32,078 nucleotides of DNA from JAXHTH01 sp034211115 (GCA_034211115.1 JAXHTH010000173.1:1-32078); one strand, 5' to 3'; positions 23,510-31,817 are shown, counted from the stretch's first letter. Translations and numbers: made by a program. The notes: generated by a model not told the origin, from the letters alone.

Positions 23510-24865
23510 CTACTCCGATTCGGCATCGACCATCATGAACCTGATCTGGGCCTGGGCCGCGAGGTGGGGGCCGACAAAAGCCCGGCACCGCATGGTCCCG
23601 GTTCGCGCCTTGGCCCGCACGGCCTCGGCCTCGATGACGAGCTGGTCGCCCGGGGTGACGGGGCGGCGCAGCTTGACCTTATCCAGAGAAAGGAGGACGG
23701 CGAGCTTGCCGGCGTGCTCGAGCTTCTGGCTCATGAGCAGGCCGCCCAACTGGGCCATCGCCTCCACGATCAGCACCCCGGGCATGATCGGCGTGCCGGG
23801 GTAGTGCCCCTGGAAAAACGGCTCGTTGATCGTCACGTTCTTCACCCCGATCGCCCGGCGATCGCCGTCGATCTCCACCACCCGATCCACGAGCAGCATC
23901 GGGTAGCGGTGGGGCATGATGCGCTGGATGGCCCGGATGTCGAACTCCCGGCCCTGGACGAGCGCCGAGCCGCGGCGTTCCACCTCGATCTGTTCGAGGA
24001 TCTTCAGGGCGAGCCGGCGATTCAGCTCGTGGCCCGACTTGTAGGCCACCACCCGACCGTGCAGTTCGCAGCCCACGAGGTAAAGATCGCCCAGCAGGTC
24101 CAGCACCTTGTGCCGCACCGGCTCGTTCTCGAAGCGGTACTCGTTCTCGATCGGGCCCTCATCGCCGATCACGAGCACGTCGCGCGGCGTGAGATGACGG
24201 CACATCCCCCGGTCCCACAACGCCTGCGCCTCCTCCTTGAGGCTGTAGGTCCGCGAGGGGGCGATCTCCCGGCGATAGTCGCCGTTGCGGCTGGCGAACG
24301 TCTGCGTCTGCCGCTTGATGCGATCGCAACTCGACCCGTAGTCGAGATCGAAGATGAGCTGGAACTCCGGGTGAGGGGAAGGGAAGGCGGCGAGGGTGGC
24401 GTCGCCCTCCTGCACCATCAGCGGCTGCGTGATGCGATAGACCCGGCGGGGCACGTCCTGCTCGACGAGCCCGGCCTCGAGCATCGGCTCGACGAAGGGC
24501 ATCGCCGACCCGTCCCCGCAAGGCAGCTCCGGGCCGTCGATCCGGACGAGGGCGTTGTCGATCTCCAGGCCCGCGAGGGCGGACATGCAGTGTTCGACGG
24601 TCTCGATGGAGACGCTGCCCAGCTTGAGGGTGGTCCGCCGGGCGCGAAGGGCGATGTTCGTCGCGAGGGCGGGGATCTGCACCGGCGGATGGATATCGAC
24701 CCGCTCGAATACGACACCATGACCCGGCGGGGCGGGGTTGATCGTCACTTCCGCGTCCTCGCCCAGCAGCAGTCCCTTCCCCGCGATCTGTGCCGGGCGG
24801 GCGAGGGTGTGCTGCCTGGCGCACGTCGACGCCGCGCTGTCCCTGTCATCCACGCTGGATACCAT
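23510..24865 (-). CDS. lpxC: Bifunctional LpxC-FabZ: UDP-3-O-acyl-GlcNAc deacetylase / 3-hydroxyacyl-ACP dehydratase
   Basis: A 451-residue fusion. The LpxC part (about 1-305) is the zinc deacetylase that commits UDP-3-O-acyl-GlcNAc to lipid A. Zinc ligands are H92 (VEHCMSAL), H252 and D256 (RHKVLDLLGD), and the catalytic His is H279 in SGHELN. It also has the substrate loop GPELPCGDGSAMPF and ASRNG/APSRTYS. The FabZ part (about 310-451) dehydrates 3-hydroxyacyl-ACP: MPHRYPMLLVDRV, catalytic H354 in FFQGHYPGTPIMPG, and Glu in IVEAMAQ. Such fusions are known in Bacteroidetes and planctomycetes and combine two enzymes competing for the same acyl-ACP pool. It starts 8 bases after lpxD stops, so the genes are coupled. 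It replaces the separate fabZ seen in the E. coli version of the cluster. Confidence 0.96.
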   Translation of the reverse strand: MVSSVDDRDSAASTCARQHTLARPAQIAGKGLLLGEDAEVTINPAPPGHGVVFERVDIHPPVQIPALATNIALRARRTTLKLGSVSIETVEHCMSALAGLEIDNALVRIDGPELPCGDGSAMPFVEPMLEAGLVEQDVPRRVYRITQPLMVQEGDATLAAFPSPHPEFQLIFDLDYGSSCDRIKRQTQTFASRNGDYRREIAPSRTYSLKEEAQALWDRGMCRHLTPRDVLVIGDEGPIENEYRFENEPVRHKVLDLLGDLYLVGCELHGRVVAYKSGHELNRRLALKILEQIEVERRGSALVQGREFDIRAIQRIMPHRYPMLLVDRVVEIDGDRRAIGVKNVTINEPFFQGHYPGTPIMPGVLIVEAMAQLGGLLMSQKLEHAGKLAVLLSLDKVKLRRPVTPGDQLVIEAEAVRAKARTGTMRCRAFVGPHLAAQAQIRFMMVDAESE

Positions 24866-24873
24866 CGCGTCAG

Positions 24874-25950
24874 TCAGTCAGAAGCCCGGGGGGATTGCGA
24901 CGACCGCTGCGTACCATCCGCATCGCGGGACATCCGCCGCACCAGGTCCGGGAGCTTACGGATTGTAGCCCATTGACGCAATTTCTCCGTGGCCGGGTCC
25001 GCCGGATATCCCAGCCACGTCTCGCCGGGGGGGACGTCCTTCGTCACGCCGGACCTGGCCCCGATCGTGGCCCGGTCGCCGATGCGACGGTGGTCGCCGA
25101 TCCCCACCGCGCCGCCGATGACCACGCCGTCGCCGACGGTGGTCGAGCCGCCGATGCCGGTGAGGCCGACGATGACGCAGCCCCGGCCGATTCGGCAGTT
25201 GTGCCCGATCTGGACGAGGTTATCGATTTTCGTGCCCGCCCCGACGATCGTGGACCCGAACTTCGCCCGATCGACGCAACTGCCCGCCCCGATCTCGACG
25301 CCGTCTTCGAGGATCACCGCCCCGATCTGCGGGACCTTCACCACCCCCTTCCCGTCCGGGGCGGGGACGTAGCCGAACCCGTCGGCCCCGATCGAGACGT
25401 TCTGGTGCAGGATGACCGCCCGGCCGATGCGGCAGCCCTGCCGGACCACGCAGTTTGCGTGGAGGACCGATCCGGCGCCGATCGCGACCCCGGCGTAGAG
25501 ACGGACCCCGGCGTGGAGCACGACGCCGTCGCCGATCTCGCAGTCCCGGTCGATGCTCGCGTGCGGACCGACCCGGACGCCCTCGCCGAGCCGGGCTCGC
25601 TCGTCGATCCAGGCGGTGGGATGGACGCCGAGGTCGGGGCCGATCTGTGGCGGTTGAAACAGCTCGAGCAGGCGCACCATCGCCAGCTCGGCGTTGGGGA
25701 CGTAGATCAGCGCCCGCCGCGCCGGATCGTGGCCGGCCGGCTGAAGTCCCTCGCTCACGACGGCGGCGATCGCCTCGGACCGGCCCCAGCGCCGCGCGTG
25801 GGGCGGGTCGGCGAGGAAGCTGACCTCGTCCTCGCCGGCCTCGTCCAGGGCGTTGACGCCGGTGATGACGGCCTCGCCGCACCCGACAAGGCGGCCGCCC
25901 AGACGCCGGCAAAGCTCGGCCGCGCTGTACCTGCGCTGCTCCTGGCTCAT
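24874..25950 (-). CDS. lpxD: UDP-3-O-acylglucosamine N-acyltransferase (first copy)
   Basis: A 358-residue trimeric left-handed beta-helix enzyme that adds the N-linked 3-hydroxyacyl chain to UDP-3-O-acyl-GlcN. The N-terminal uridine-binding domain (YSAAELCRRLGGRLVG; VSFLADPPHARR) is followed by hexapeptide repeats with IGADGFGY (188-194), KVPQIGAVILEDGVEIG, and the catalytic histidine H250 in VQIGHNCRIG. Length is near the family norm (about 340). The C-terminal tail after residue 330 is polar and Ser/Arg-rich. The start lies 22 bases after the skp stop and its stop 8 bases before lpxC-fabZ, consistent with one operon as in the E. coli skp-lpxD-fabZ-lpxA order. Confidence 0.96.
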   Translation of the reverse strand: MSQEQRRYSAAELCRRLGGRLVGCGEAVITGVNALDEAGEDEVSFLADPPHARRWGRSEAIAAVVSEGLQPAGHDPARRALIYVPNAELAMVRLLELFQPPQIGPDLGVHPTAWIDERARLGEGVRVGPHASIDRDCEIGDGVVLHAGVRLYAGVAIGAGSVLHANCVVRQGCRIGRAVILHQNVSIGADGFGYVPAPDGKGVVKVPQIGAVILEDGVEIGAGSCVDRAKFGSTIVGAGTKIDNLVQIGHNCRIGRGCVIVGLTGIGGSTTVGDGVVIGGAVGIGDHRRIGDRATIGARSGVTKDVPPGETWLGYPADPATEKLRQWATIRKLPDLVRRMSRDADGTQRSSQSPRASD

Positions 25951-25972
25951 GGCGAAGGCGCTCCCACGCCGA

Positions 25973-26599
25973 TCAGGGCTGGTTGAACTCGCGGTTCATC
26001 CGCTCCACGAGCTGGTCGGTGATATCGATCTGATTGGTGGCGAAGAGCATCCGTCGGGCGGAGATCTGGCGCTTCATCTCCTCCTCGGTCGCACTGCGGG
26101 GCAGATCGACGATCGAGTCGTCCACGAAGACCACGTCGTAGCCGTTCTCCGACGCCGTCGCGGCCACCGCCTGCTTGATCCGGTCATACAGCCCCCGGAA
26201 GAATTTGGATTTCTCGTTGTCCAGCTTCCGCATGGCGAAATCGAGGAACGCCTGGAGCTGATAGCCCTTGAGGGCGATCTGCTCGTTGAGTTCCCGGTGC
26301 TGCTGGGAGCCGGGGGCGTAGATCTCCAGCTCCTCGTTGAGCCGCTCGATCTCTTCCTGGCGGCGCTGCGTTTCCGCGTCAAGCTCCTCGGCGAGGGCGG
26401 TGAGCCGGGTGTCGGCGGCGCTGCGCTCGTCCAGGTTCTGGAAGAGGCGCTCGATATTGACGGTGGCGACGACCGCCGGCGGCGCCGATGCCGAGGCGCG
26501 ATGCGCCTGGGTCTGATAGGCCACGAAGCCGGCGAGCAGGGCCAGGAGAAGAGCGGCGGGCCAGTTGATCCGTCTGTGCATTGCCTTCATGGTGTTCAC
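25973..26599 (-). CDS. Skp/OmpH-family periplasmic chaperone (second of two)
   Basis: A 208-residue protein with an N-terminal signal or anchor segment (INWPAALLLALLAGFVAYQTQAH), then the OmpH pattern: AVVATVNIERLFQNLDERSAADTRL, a long charged coiled-coil tentacle (EELDAETQRRQEEIERLNEELEI...), and the returning beta strand DVVFVDDS, ending in DITDQLVERMNREF. Skp captures unfolded outer-membrane proteins for delivery to BamA. In-frame ATGs at 26599, 26590 and 26581 all lie before the signal, so the exact start is uncertain. It is longer than E. coli Skp (161 residues). It lies 22 bases upstream of lpxD. Confidence 0.88.
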   Translation of the reverse strand: MNTMKAMHRRINWPAALLLALLAGFVAYQTQAHRASASAPPAVVATVNIERLFQNLDERSAADTRLTALAEELDAETQRRQEEIERLNEELEIYAPGSQQHRELNEQIALKGYQLQAFLDFAMRKLDNEKSKFFRGLYDRIKQAVAATASENGYDVVFVDDSIVDLPRSATEEEMKRQISARRMLFATNQIDITDQLVERMNREFNQP

Positions 26600-26816
26600 C
26601 CATGCCAGAGATTGAGGGAAAAGACGCGGCGGCGCCCTTCGCCACGCGGCACGCGGCCGGGGGCGATGCTCCGCGCCGCGGGGATTGTACCGGCCGCCGA
26701 TGCGCCGAGAGCGGCCGGCTCGGTCACTCCATCACCGGCCGGCTCCTCCCCCGCCGGGCTCGGCCGACCCGGCCTGACATCATCCCCCGCGCACGACCGG
26801 CAGGGCCGGAATCAGA

Positions 26817-27452
26817 TCACCCGCCCGCCTGGTAGGCGTTGTTCATCCGCTCGATGAGCTCGGCGGTGATGTCCGCCTCCGGCGTGACGTACATCAGGCG
26901 CCGGGACGTCATCTGCTGGAGCACCTGCACCTCGCGCGAGACCCGCGACTCGCGGTTCACCGTCAGCTCCTGCTGGGAATCATCGAGGAGGACGACGTCA
27001 TAGCCCTCGATCTCGCACAGCTCGGCGATGGCGGTCTTGATCGCGCGGTCGAGGTCGCGCAATCGCAGCGACCACTCGATGTCCACCTGCTCCAGCGCGA
27101 AGCGTCGCCAGGCCTCATCGTCCAGGGCCTGACGGGCGATCTGCTCCCGCATCGCGTCGCGGGCCTCCTCATCGCTCTCGGGGATGTTGTCGTACCGCGT
27201 CCTGAGCTCCTGCAGCGCTTCCTGTCGCCGCTCGTCCTCGGCGAGGATGCGGTTCTTCATCTCCTCGACCTCGGCCTTGGCCAGCGAGCGCTGCTCCAGG
27301 CCGTCCAGGACCTGCCGGAGATTCACGGTCACCACCACGCTGGGCGAGGCGGCGCCGCCCCGCTGGCCGATCGCCTGCGAGGCGAGGAGCACCGCCAGGG
27401 CCAGCAGAAGCAGAAAACCGGGAAGTCGCACGGTTCGCTTGATCGAGTGCAT
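26817..27452 (-). CDS. Skp/OmpH-family periplasmic chaperone (first of two)
   Basis: A 211-residue paralogue of the downstream skp gene. It has a signal peptide (RLPGFLLLLALAVLLASQAIGQ), then VVVTVNLRQVLDGLEQRSLAKAEVEEMKN, a charged coiled-coil section (RILAEDERRQEALQELRTRYD...), the strand DVVLLDDS, and the end DITAELIERMNNAY. The two proteins share the frame of VxVTVNxxxxxxxLxxRS at the start, YDVV-DDS in the middle and EADIT/QIDIT-ELIERMN at the end, indicating tandem duplication with strong divergence of the coiled coil. It lies 168 bases downstream of bamA and 217 bases upstream of the second copy, wider gaps than elsewhere in the cluster. Confidence 0.86.
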   Translation of the reverse strand: MHSIKRTVRLPGFLLLLALAVLLASQAIGQRGGAASPSVVVTVNLRQVLDGLEQRSLAKAEVEEMKNRILAEDERRQEALQELRTRYDNIPESDEEARDAMREQIARQALDDEAWRRFALEQVDIEWSLRLRDLDRAIKTAIAELCEIEGYDVVLLDDSQQELTVNRESRVSREVQVLQQMTSRRLMYVTPEADITAELIERMNNAYQAGG

Positions 27453-27620
27453 CGAAAGATTCCTGTCTCATCAGATGGTCAGACGTGAATGTCGGCCGGG
27501 CGGCGTCGGCGCGAGGGCGCCCGTGCCCGACCCGGACACAGGATACCCGATGCCGATTCCCCCGGCCCCGGGAAGTGCGGACACCGGCCGCTCCCGCACG
27601 GCCGGCGCTTCGCGCCCGCC

Positions 27621-30005
27621 TCAGAACGGCAGCTCGGCGCTGAAGCTGAACATCCGCGTGTCGTCGTTCTCTTCCTGGGCGATGGGGAAGCCGAAATCGA
27701 AGGCGATGGGGACCGGGCCCAGTTGGGGGATGTAGAGGCGCACCCCCGCCCCGATCGACACGCGGTAGTCGTCGAAGCCGACGTCTGTGGTGACGGTGCC
27801 GGTGTCAAGGAACGTCACGCCGGTGATCGTCTCCTGGAAGAGGGGAAACTCGTACTGGGCGCCGAGGAAGATGAGCCACTCGCCGCCCACGGGATCGTCG
27901 CCGAGCTCGCCCGTGTCGGCCCGGATGCCCTTGGGGCTGACCTCGCGGAACTCGAAGCCGCGGAACGAGCGCCCGCCGAGATAGAACCGCTCGTAGGTCG
28001 GCGCCCGTCCCCCGCCGAAGATGTAGCCGACGCGGGAGTTGAGCTTGAGGATCGACTTTCGGCCGAGGAAGTCCTCCTGGAGCGTGAGAAAGACGGTGTA
28101 GTCGGCCTGGACGTTGTAGAAGTCGTAATCCCCGCCCAGCGCGCCGATCGAGTCCAGCGACAGCTCCAGCCGGCTGCCCTTCCCGGGCCGGGTGATGGTT
28201 CCGATCGTGGTTCGGGTGAGGGAGAGGCCCAGGGCGGTGAGGTTGTCGGGCCCGGCGTCCTGGAAGACGTCGACGGGCGCGTCGGAATCGATGTCGTCCA
28301 GCTCGACCTGCTCGGCCCGGACCCGCAGGCCGGCTTCCCAGATGTCGCCGAACTTCCGCCCCAGGGACAGGCTGCCCGTGATGCGCGACTCGTCGTACTG
28401 CCGGTAGATCCGCTGCCGATAGCTGCCGGACCCGCCCAGGGAATAATCGGTCTCGAACAGGTGCGGCTCGGTCAGGCTCGCGGAATACTGGAAGATCTCG
28501 TTGCCCGGTCGGAAGGTCATCGCGAACCGCTGCCCGGCCCCGCGGAACGCCCGGCCGGTGATGAACTCCGAGAACGTGGCGGGGAAGTCGGCGACGTCGA
28601 AGTTCTCCTGGCGCAGCGAGATCTCGCCGAACAGGCCCGCATCGGACCCTACGGCGATGCCGAAGTTGAGCGAGCCGGTGTTCCGCTCCTTGACCTCCAC
28701 GAGCACGTCGCGGTACTCCTCGTCCACCGGATCCGGCTCCTGGAGGGTGAGGCGGACTTCGTTGAACAGCCGCGTGCGGCGAATGCGACGCTCCGATTCC
28801 TCCATGGCGGTGGTGTCGAACGGCCGGCCGGACCTGATCCGCATGAGGCGGCGGATGACCTTCTCCTTCGTCAGGAAGTTGCCGTTGATCCGGATGAGCC
28901 CGACCTTGTAGAGCCTGCCTTCCTGGATGCGGAGCATGAGATCGATCCGCGGCTCGGGCCCGCTGCGCAGCTCGTAGGGATACACCCTCGCGTCGACGTA
29001 GCCCATCACGCCGTACGCATCCTCGAGCGCGGTCACGGACTTGCGGATCCTGTCCTGGCTGTAGACGTCGCCGGTCTTGATTTCCAGCAGGGCGGCGATC
29101 TGCGCGCCGGAGAACACCGCCGGCGCCTCGCCCGGGCGCTCGGCGCTCTCCACGCCCACCGAGGCGAGCGTGTAGAGGGGTCCTTCGTCGATGAGGAAGG
29201 TGACCTTCGCTTCCTTGTTGTCGGGGCTCAGCTCGATCATCCGGTCGACGCGCACGTCGCGGTAGCCGCGGTCCTTGTAGAAGCTGACGAGTTCGGACAC
29301 GTCGTTGGCGAGCACCTCCTCGTCGAGCACGCCGCCGCGGAGAAGAAAGATGTGCGTGCGGGTCTTGATCTCCGGCATGAGCCGGCTGCGCGAAAACGCC
29401 TCCGCCCCCTCGAAAACGATCGCCTTGATCCGCACCCGCGGGCCCTCGATGACGCGGAAGATGAGCAGCCCCCGTCGCTGCAGATCCGATTCGTCGATCG
29501 ACACGTCGGTGAGATAGAACCCCCGCTCACGGTAGAGCGTCTTGATGTCGCGCTTGGCCTTTTCGATGAGATAATCGTCCCGGGCCAGCCCGCGCATGAG
29601 CCGGACGATCTCCAGCAGGTCCTGGTCGGAGATCGCCTTGTTCCCGATGACCTGGATCTCCCGGATCAGCGGCTGCTCGGTCAGGGCGTAGACGAGCTTG
29701 ACGGAGCCGTCGGCGAGGAGTTCGGCCTCGGCGGTGACGTGCTTGAACTTGCCCAGGCTGTAGAGCCGCGTCACGTCGCCGCGCACCGTTTGCGCCTCGT
29801 AGGGATCGCCCACCGCCGAGCGGATGTTGTTCCGGATCAACTGCTCCCGGACGCGATCGAGGCCGAGGATCTCGATGGCGGAGATGGGGCGATCGAGGAG
29901 ATCCGCCTCCCGCTCGATGAACTCCTGCCCGCCCGCGATCGGCGTTGCCAGCAGGAGCATGAGCAGCGTGAACCGGCAGACGAGGGCGAACGGGACGGGG
30001 GGCAT
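27621..30005 (-). CDS. bamA: Outer membrane protein assembly factor BamA
   Basis: A 794-residue Omp85 protein. The signal peptide covers about residues 1-27. POTRA domains follow (ISAIEILGLDRV; IREIQVIGNKAISDQDLLEIV; VRIKAIVFEGAEAFSRSRL; the TLASVGVES region; YKVGLIRINGNFLTKEKVI), five in all, each opening with the beta strand plus GN/GA turn typical of POTRA. The C-terminal barrel (about 440-794) contains the Omp85 lid-loop motif as GGRSFRGFEFR and ends in a Phe (FSAELPF), the outer-membrane signature residue. BamA inserts beta-barrel proteins into the outer membrane. It is the first gene of the skp-lpx cluster and divergent from the second lpxD. TATCCT with TTGTTG 17 bases upstream lies 9 bases in front of the ATG. 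Confidence 0.97.
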   Translation of the reverse strand: MPPVPFALVCRFTLLMLLLATPIAGGQEFIEREADLLDRPISAIEILGLDRVREQLIRNNIRSAVGDPYEAQTVRGDVTRLYSLGKFKHVTAEAELLADGSVKLVYALTEQPLIREIQVIGNKAISDQDLLEIVRLMRGLARDDYLIEKAKRDIKTLYRERGFYLTDVSIDESDLQRRGLLIFRVIEGPRVRIKAIVFEGAEAFSRSRLMPEIKTRTHIFLLRGGVLDEEVLANDVSELVSFYKDRGYRDVRVDRMIELSPDNKEAKVTFLIDEGPLYTLASVGVESAERPGEAPAVFSGAQIAALLEIKTGDVYSQDRIRKSVTALEDAYGVMGYVDARVYPYELRSGPEPRIDLMLRIQEGRLYKVGLIRINGNFLTKEKVIRRLMRIRSGRPFDTTAMEESERRIRRTRLFNEVRLTLQEPDPVDEEYRDVLVEVKERNTGSLNFGIAVGSDAGLFGEISLRQENFDVADFPATFSEFITGRAFRGAGQRFAMTFRPGNEIFQYSASLTEPHLFETDYSLGGSGSYRQRIYRQYDESRITGSLSLGRKFGDIWEAGLRVRAEQVELDDIDSDAPVDVFQDAGPDNLTALGLSLTRTTIGTITRPGKGSRLELSLDSIGALGGDYDFYNVQADYTVFLTLQEDFLGRKSILKLNSRVGYIFGGGRAPTYERFYLGGRSFRGFEFREVSPKGIRADTGELGDDPVGGEWLIFLGAQYEFPLFQETITGVTFLDTGTVTTDVGFDDYRVSIGAGVRLYIPQLGPVPIAFDFGFPIAQEENDDTRMFSFSAELPF

Positions 30006-30014
30006 AAGGCGGGG

Positions 30015-30043
30015 AGGATACCCCGCTCACGGCGCGCCAACAA
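30015..30043 (-). promoter_or_regulatory. Candidate promoter of bamA, near-leaderless layout
   Basis: Read on the minus strand, TTGTTG (30043-30038) and TATCCT (30020-30015) are 17 bases apart. The bamA ATG begins 9 bases after the second box, leaving no room for a normal leader with a ribosome binding site. Confidence 0.35.
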
Positions 30044-30063
30044 GGCATCCGCGTCCGGTGCCG

Positions 30064-30092
30064 TTGACCGCCCCGCCGCGCCGGGCTAGCTT
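30064..30092 (+). promoter_or_regulatory. Candidate promoter of the second lpxD
   Basis: TTGACC (30064-30069) and TAGCTT (30087-30092) are 17 bases apart, with the ATG 12 bases downstream. It is back to back with the bamA promoter candidate in the 99-base divergent gap. The -10 box is weak (TAnnnT only). Confidence 0.3.
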
Positions 30093-30104
30093 CGTGAGCC
30101 GCCC

Positions 30105-31193
30105 ATGGCCCTCACCGTCGGCCAACTCGCCCACCGCCTCGGCGCCACCGTCATCGGCAACGGCGACGCTCCCGTCACCGGCTGCGCCCCCATCGACAAG
30201 GCCTCACCCACCGAAATCACCTTTCTCGCCAACAAGAAGTACCTCCGCTTCCTCCAGACCACGCAGGCCGCCGGCGTCCTCGTCGACGCCGACACCCCCT
30301 GCCCCGATCGCATCACCCGCCTCGTCTGCGACGATCCCTATTTCGCCTTCCGCAACGCGCTCATCGATCTGTACGGTTTCCGCACCCATCCGCGCCCGAT
30401 GGACGAGGCGCCGGCCGAGGGCGGCGAGGCCGGCGGCGAGGCGACGCATATCAGCCCCCGCGCCGTCATCCACCCCACCGCCCGCATCGGCGCGGGAACG
30501 GTCGTCCACCCCTGCGCGGTGGTCGAGCATGACGTCACCGTCGGTCGCGACTGCGTGCTCTACCCCGGCGTCTACGTCGGACACGACAGCGTCATCGGCG
30601 ACGGATGCATCCTGCACGCCAACGTGACCATCTACGATCGCTGCGTGCTCGGGAACCGCGTCACGCTCCACGCGAGCACCGTGGTCGGCCAGGACGGGTT
30701 CGGCTATGCCACGCACGGCGGAGAACATCTGAAAATTCCCCAGACCGGCATCGTCATCATCGAGGACGATGTCGAGCTCGGCGCCGGCTGCGCCATCGAA
30801 CGCGCGGCGATGGGCGAGACCCGCATCGGAAAGGGCACCAAGTTCGCCGATCTCATCTCCATCGGCCACGGCAGCCGCATCGGCGCGCACTGCCTTTTCG
30901 TCTCCCTCGTGGGCATCTCCGGGTCGGTGGAGGTGGGCGATTACGTCGCGCTCGGCGGGCAGGTGGGCGTCACCGGGCATCTCAGGATCGGCGACGGCGT
31001 GCAGGCGGCGGGAAAGACCGCCATCACCGGCGACGTGGCGCCCGGGAAGAAGATCGCCGGCGTCCCCGCCATCGACCTCGAGCAGGCCAAGCGCAACGCC
31101 CTGGCCGCCCAGGATCTCTACGGCCTCGTCAAACGCGTCCGCCACCTCGAACGCGAACTCAAAGCGCTCAAGGACGCCGGGGCTGACGAGTGA
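30105..31193 (+). CDS. lpxD: UDP-3-O-acylglucosamine N-acyltransferase paralogue (second copy)
   Basis: A 362-residue LpxD with the N-terminal uridine-binding domain (LTVGQLAHRLGATVIGNG; EITFLANKKYLRFL), a Gly/Glu-rich linker (about residues 99-115), then hexapeptide repeats with VGQDGFGYATHGGEHLKIPQTG and catalytic H255 in ISIGHGSRIG. The C-terminal helix ends in LVKRVRHLERELKALK. All catalytic features are retained, so it should be an active acyltransferase, but it differs clearly from the clustered copy (GQDGFGY instead of GADGFGY, the added linker, and a longer coiled C-terminal helix). It is transcribed away from bamA and stands alone. A different acyl chain or sugar nucleotide substrate is possible. 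Confidence 0.93.
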   Translation: MALTVGQLAHRLGATVIGNGDAPVTGCAPIDKASPTEITFLANKKYLRFLQTTQAAGVLVDADTPCPDRITRLVCDDPYFAFRNALIDLYGFRTHPRPMDEAPAEGGEAGGEATHISPRAVIHPTARIGAGTVVHPCAVVEHDVTVGRDCVLYPGVYVGHDSVIGDGCILHANVTIYDRCVLGNRVTLHASTVVGQDGFGYATHGGEHLKIPQTGIVIIEDDVELGAGCAIERAAMGETRIGKGTKFADLISIGHGSRIGAHCLFVSLVGISGSVEVGDYVALGGQVGVTGHLRIGDGVQAAGKTAITGDVAPGKKIAGVPAIDLEQAKRNALAAQDLYGLVKRVRHLERELKALKDAGADE

Positions 31194-31198
31194 GCGCC

Positions 31199-31285
31199 GC
31201 GAGCGAGGAAGACCCGGGTCGCGCGCGATCCGCGCACGGGATCGGCGTTCGCGACCCGCTCGCGAGGACGCGGCGGCTCGCTCGC
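31199..31285 (+). other. Nested inverted repeats downstream of the second lpxD
   Basis: Three nested stems fit one fold: GCGAGCGAG (31199-31207) with CTCGCTCGC (31277-31285), GGGTCGCG (31216-31223) with CGCGACCC (31250-31257), and CGATCC (31226-31231) with GGATCG (31239-31244). No T tract follows. It could act as a termination or mRNA-stabilising structure, or be chance in GC-rich DNA. Confidence 0.4.
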
Positions 31286-31296
31286 TGACAATCGGC

Positions 31297-31355
31297 GCCA
31301 TGCTTCGTCCCGCCGGGGCCGGTGCCATGCTTCGTCCCGTCAGGGCGAAGCATGC
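31297..31355 (+). repeat. Direct and inverted repeats of a CATGCTTCG motif
   Basis: GCCATGCTTCGTCCCG occurs at 31297-31312 and again at 31324-31339. The second copy pairs with CGAAGCATG at 31347-31355 (stem CATGCTTCG/CGAAGCATG). A further partial copy GAAGCATG lies at 31396-31403. This is intergenic and probably a dispersed repeat. Confidence 0.6.
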
Positions 31356-31410
31356 TTCTACAGAACGCACACGTCGCATGCCCCCCTCCGCGACTGAAGC
31401 ATGCCACCCA

Positions 31411-31445
31411 GCTCATCGCGTATCGCTCATCGCGTATCGCGTATC
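31411..31445 (+). repeat. Five tandem heptamers (GCTCATC / GCGTATC)
   Basis: The units are GCTCATC, GCGTATC, GCTCATC, GCGTATC and GCGTATC without gaps. They lie just downstream of the stop of the small minus-strand gene at 31455. Related heptamers occur at 5134-5154. Confidence 0.75.
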
Positions 31446-31454
31446 GCTGCTTTC

Positions 31455-31643
31455 CTACGGCTCGTCCGCCGGCGCCCGTGCCGTGGTCAGGTCCTTCAGC
31501 CACGCCCCGAGGGCGGCGGCGTCCGCGTCGGCCGGCGCGATCAGCGCACCGATGAGCATGCCCAGGACGGTCATGGCCAGCACCAGTCGCACGGGCGGCT
31601 CGGCGGGCTTGCCGCGTCCGGGTTCCCGTTCGGAATGACACAT
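31455..31643 (-). CDS. Small hypothetical membrane protein
   Basis: A 62-residue protein starting at an ATG (31643) with a very good ribosome site, GGGGAGGAGG, six bases upstream; in-frame upstream starts at 31661 and 31727 are less likely. It has a polar, basic N-terminus (MCHSEREPGRGKP), one hydrophobic segment (VRLVLAMTVLGMLIGALIA) and an Ala-rich tail ending in ARAPADEP. It is predicted to be a single-pass inner-membrane protein or a secreted peptide. I recognise no family. It is not obviously co-transcribed with a neighbour. Confidence 0.5.
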   Translation of the reverse strand: MCHSEREPGRGKPAEPPVRLVLAMTVLGMLIGALIAPADADAAALGAWLKDLTTARAPADEP

Positions 31644-31817
31644 CGATCGCCTCCTCCCCATCGCGGAAACCCCGCGTTCACTGCAAGGGTCCAATGCGCC
31701 GGCGGTGGAAGCAAACCGTCGCCGCACAATCCCCCCGGCCGGGTGGGGCTGTGGCGATCGTGCCGCTGCTGCGGAGTGGGCGGGGTCACCCCGCGCGAGG
31801 CGACCCCTCGGCAGACC

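Noticed and set aside
22640..24976. A 778-residue plus-strand open frame across lpxA and lpxC-fabZ
   Set aside because: It is antisense to two well-supported enzymes and rich in Asp/His/Val as expected for a mirror frame.
31411..31445. The heptamer array as a CRISPR
   Set aside because: The units are 7 bases, contiguous, and have no spacers.
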